Source: Ciona savignyi
Taxonomy: Eukaryota; Chordata; Ascidiacea; Phlebobranchia; Cionidae
Length of the DNA: 64,000 nucleotides
Reading direction: 5' to 3'
NCBI GenBank assembly: GCA_000149265.1
Contig: CH000017.1
Coordinates: forward strand, 322,496 to 386,495
Positions 63,480 through 64,000 of the stretch are shown one piece after another (the stretch's first letter is position 1; each line of letters starts with the position of its first letter). Below the pieces are notes generated by a model. The model made no database searches. It was given only the letters and a program-made list of their open reading frames with translations, and had not been told where the DNA came from. Made by a program: the position numbers and the translations under genes.

Positions 63480-64000
63480 ACACTTTTGAACAAAAATATT
63501 GCATATTTTTATTTCTAACAGCTTTTTGCCCGAAACCAACCTTTAATAAACTACCGGTAAAAATCCGGTTCTAAAAACGCCGGGTAGTGGTATTGTCCGA
63601 AACGTGTAACCGGCGCATAGGCGATGGCGCAAATGTGTCTCTGTAGCCCAGGTTACTTAGTCGATGAAACCACATTGTATCCAGATAAGCCGTAAAATCG
63701 TTGACCGATGAATTGCAATTTTGTCAATCAATCAATTGAGGTGGGTAAATTGTTGAAAAAAGTCATTTTCCGATGGCGCAAAAAACTTTACAGTTGGATG
63801 CCATAATAGAAGGGTTTTTATCGGCAGTATATATCGCCAGTCTATTATTGTAGATTCAAATATAGCCGTTTGATATAATTGTTTCCAAGTGAACATCCTC
63901 TGAAGTCAATGATAACCAAAATTGGCGCAAGGTTAACATTGAGCGTATGTTCGTAAAGAACTTTTGGCATGTCAAATAATTTGTCGTGTAAGGCTGGAAT
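63480..64000 (+). repeat. 3' flank of the ShK fragment, another copy of 5345-5950
   Basis: Same orientation as 5345-5950 and inverted to 59440-59940 (shared CCCGAAACCAACCTTTAATA and AAATCGTTGACCGATGAATT). Continues past the window edge, so yet another duplicated unit begins here. Confidence 0.7.

Overview
This is a eukaryotic, AT-rich, intron-dense window with 23-nt first coding exons, a 25-nt microexon and canonical GT-AG (once GC-AG) introns. It is crowded with short interspersed elements. Secreted proteases built from EGF, trypsin, TSP1 and ShK modules, a CCP/Ig receptor, the short introns and a tRNA-headed SINE with an ATCCT-type tail fit an ascidian tunicate, probably Ciona-like. That assignment is inference; no species marker was tested.

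The window is a mosaic of duplicated blocks. One inverted duplication has arms of about 11-12 kb (roughly 2360-13745 and 50938-63150, opposite orientation) around a centre of about 37 kb. Positions 1-3800 recur in direct orientation at 46231-49890, and 20500-24480 recurs at 59560-63420. Gene complement by position: (i) 1-1810 (-), the 5' part of an EGF-EGF-trypsin gene running off the left edge; (ii) 4453-5309 (+), a broken copy of a small TSP1-TSP1-ShK gene; (iii) 8114-13745 (+), a complete 17-exon secreted trypsin-like protease with four ShK modules and a Thr-rich linker (about 599 aa); (iv) 14976-15089 (-), an orphan protease exon whose catalytic Ser codon reads Asn; (v) 20932-21795 (-), a complete 182-aa signal peptide-TSP1-TSP1-ShK gene; (vi) 27556-37172 (-), a type I membrane receptor with CCP and Ig-like domains and a tyrosine-rich tail containing a consensus ITAM, interrupted by a 100-N gap; (vii) 42376-47869 (-), a complete 12-exon protease of order signal peptide-EGF-EGF-trypsin-TSP1-TSP1-TSP1-ShK (about 559 aa); (viii) 50938-56903 (-), the inverted paralog of (iii), with a lost splice acceptor and a 1-nt frame shift; (ix) 59999-60878 (-), a second complete 182-aa TSP1-TSP1-ShK gene. 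ShK fragments lie at 24302-24466 and 63250-63415.

The small TSP1-ShK genes have the same signal-peptide exons and the same 458-nt terminal exon as the large protease (vii). All junctions involved are phase 1, so they look like protease genes from which the EGF, trypsin and first TSP1 exons were removed without loss of frame. The three protease genes with a visible catalytic exon include two with a complete His/Asp/Ser triad and an Asp in the specificity pocket, implying cleavage after Arg/Lys. The ITAM receptor between the protease clusters suggests a surface-recognition or immune-type locus; that link is inference from position and domains only.

Other content: more than 20 tRNA-derived SINE copies, MITE-like elements (one hAT-type with a perfect 8-bp target duplication touching a splice donor, one inserted inside a SINE), a LINE 3' fragment with a 13-bp target duplication, a broken Ty3/Gypsy-type integrase fossil, two longer dispersed repeat families, and a 1.8-kb irregular repeat array rich in TTCnnGAA palindromes at 18460-20290.
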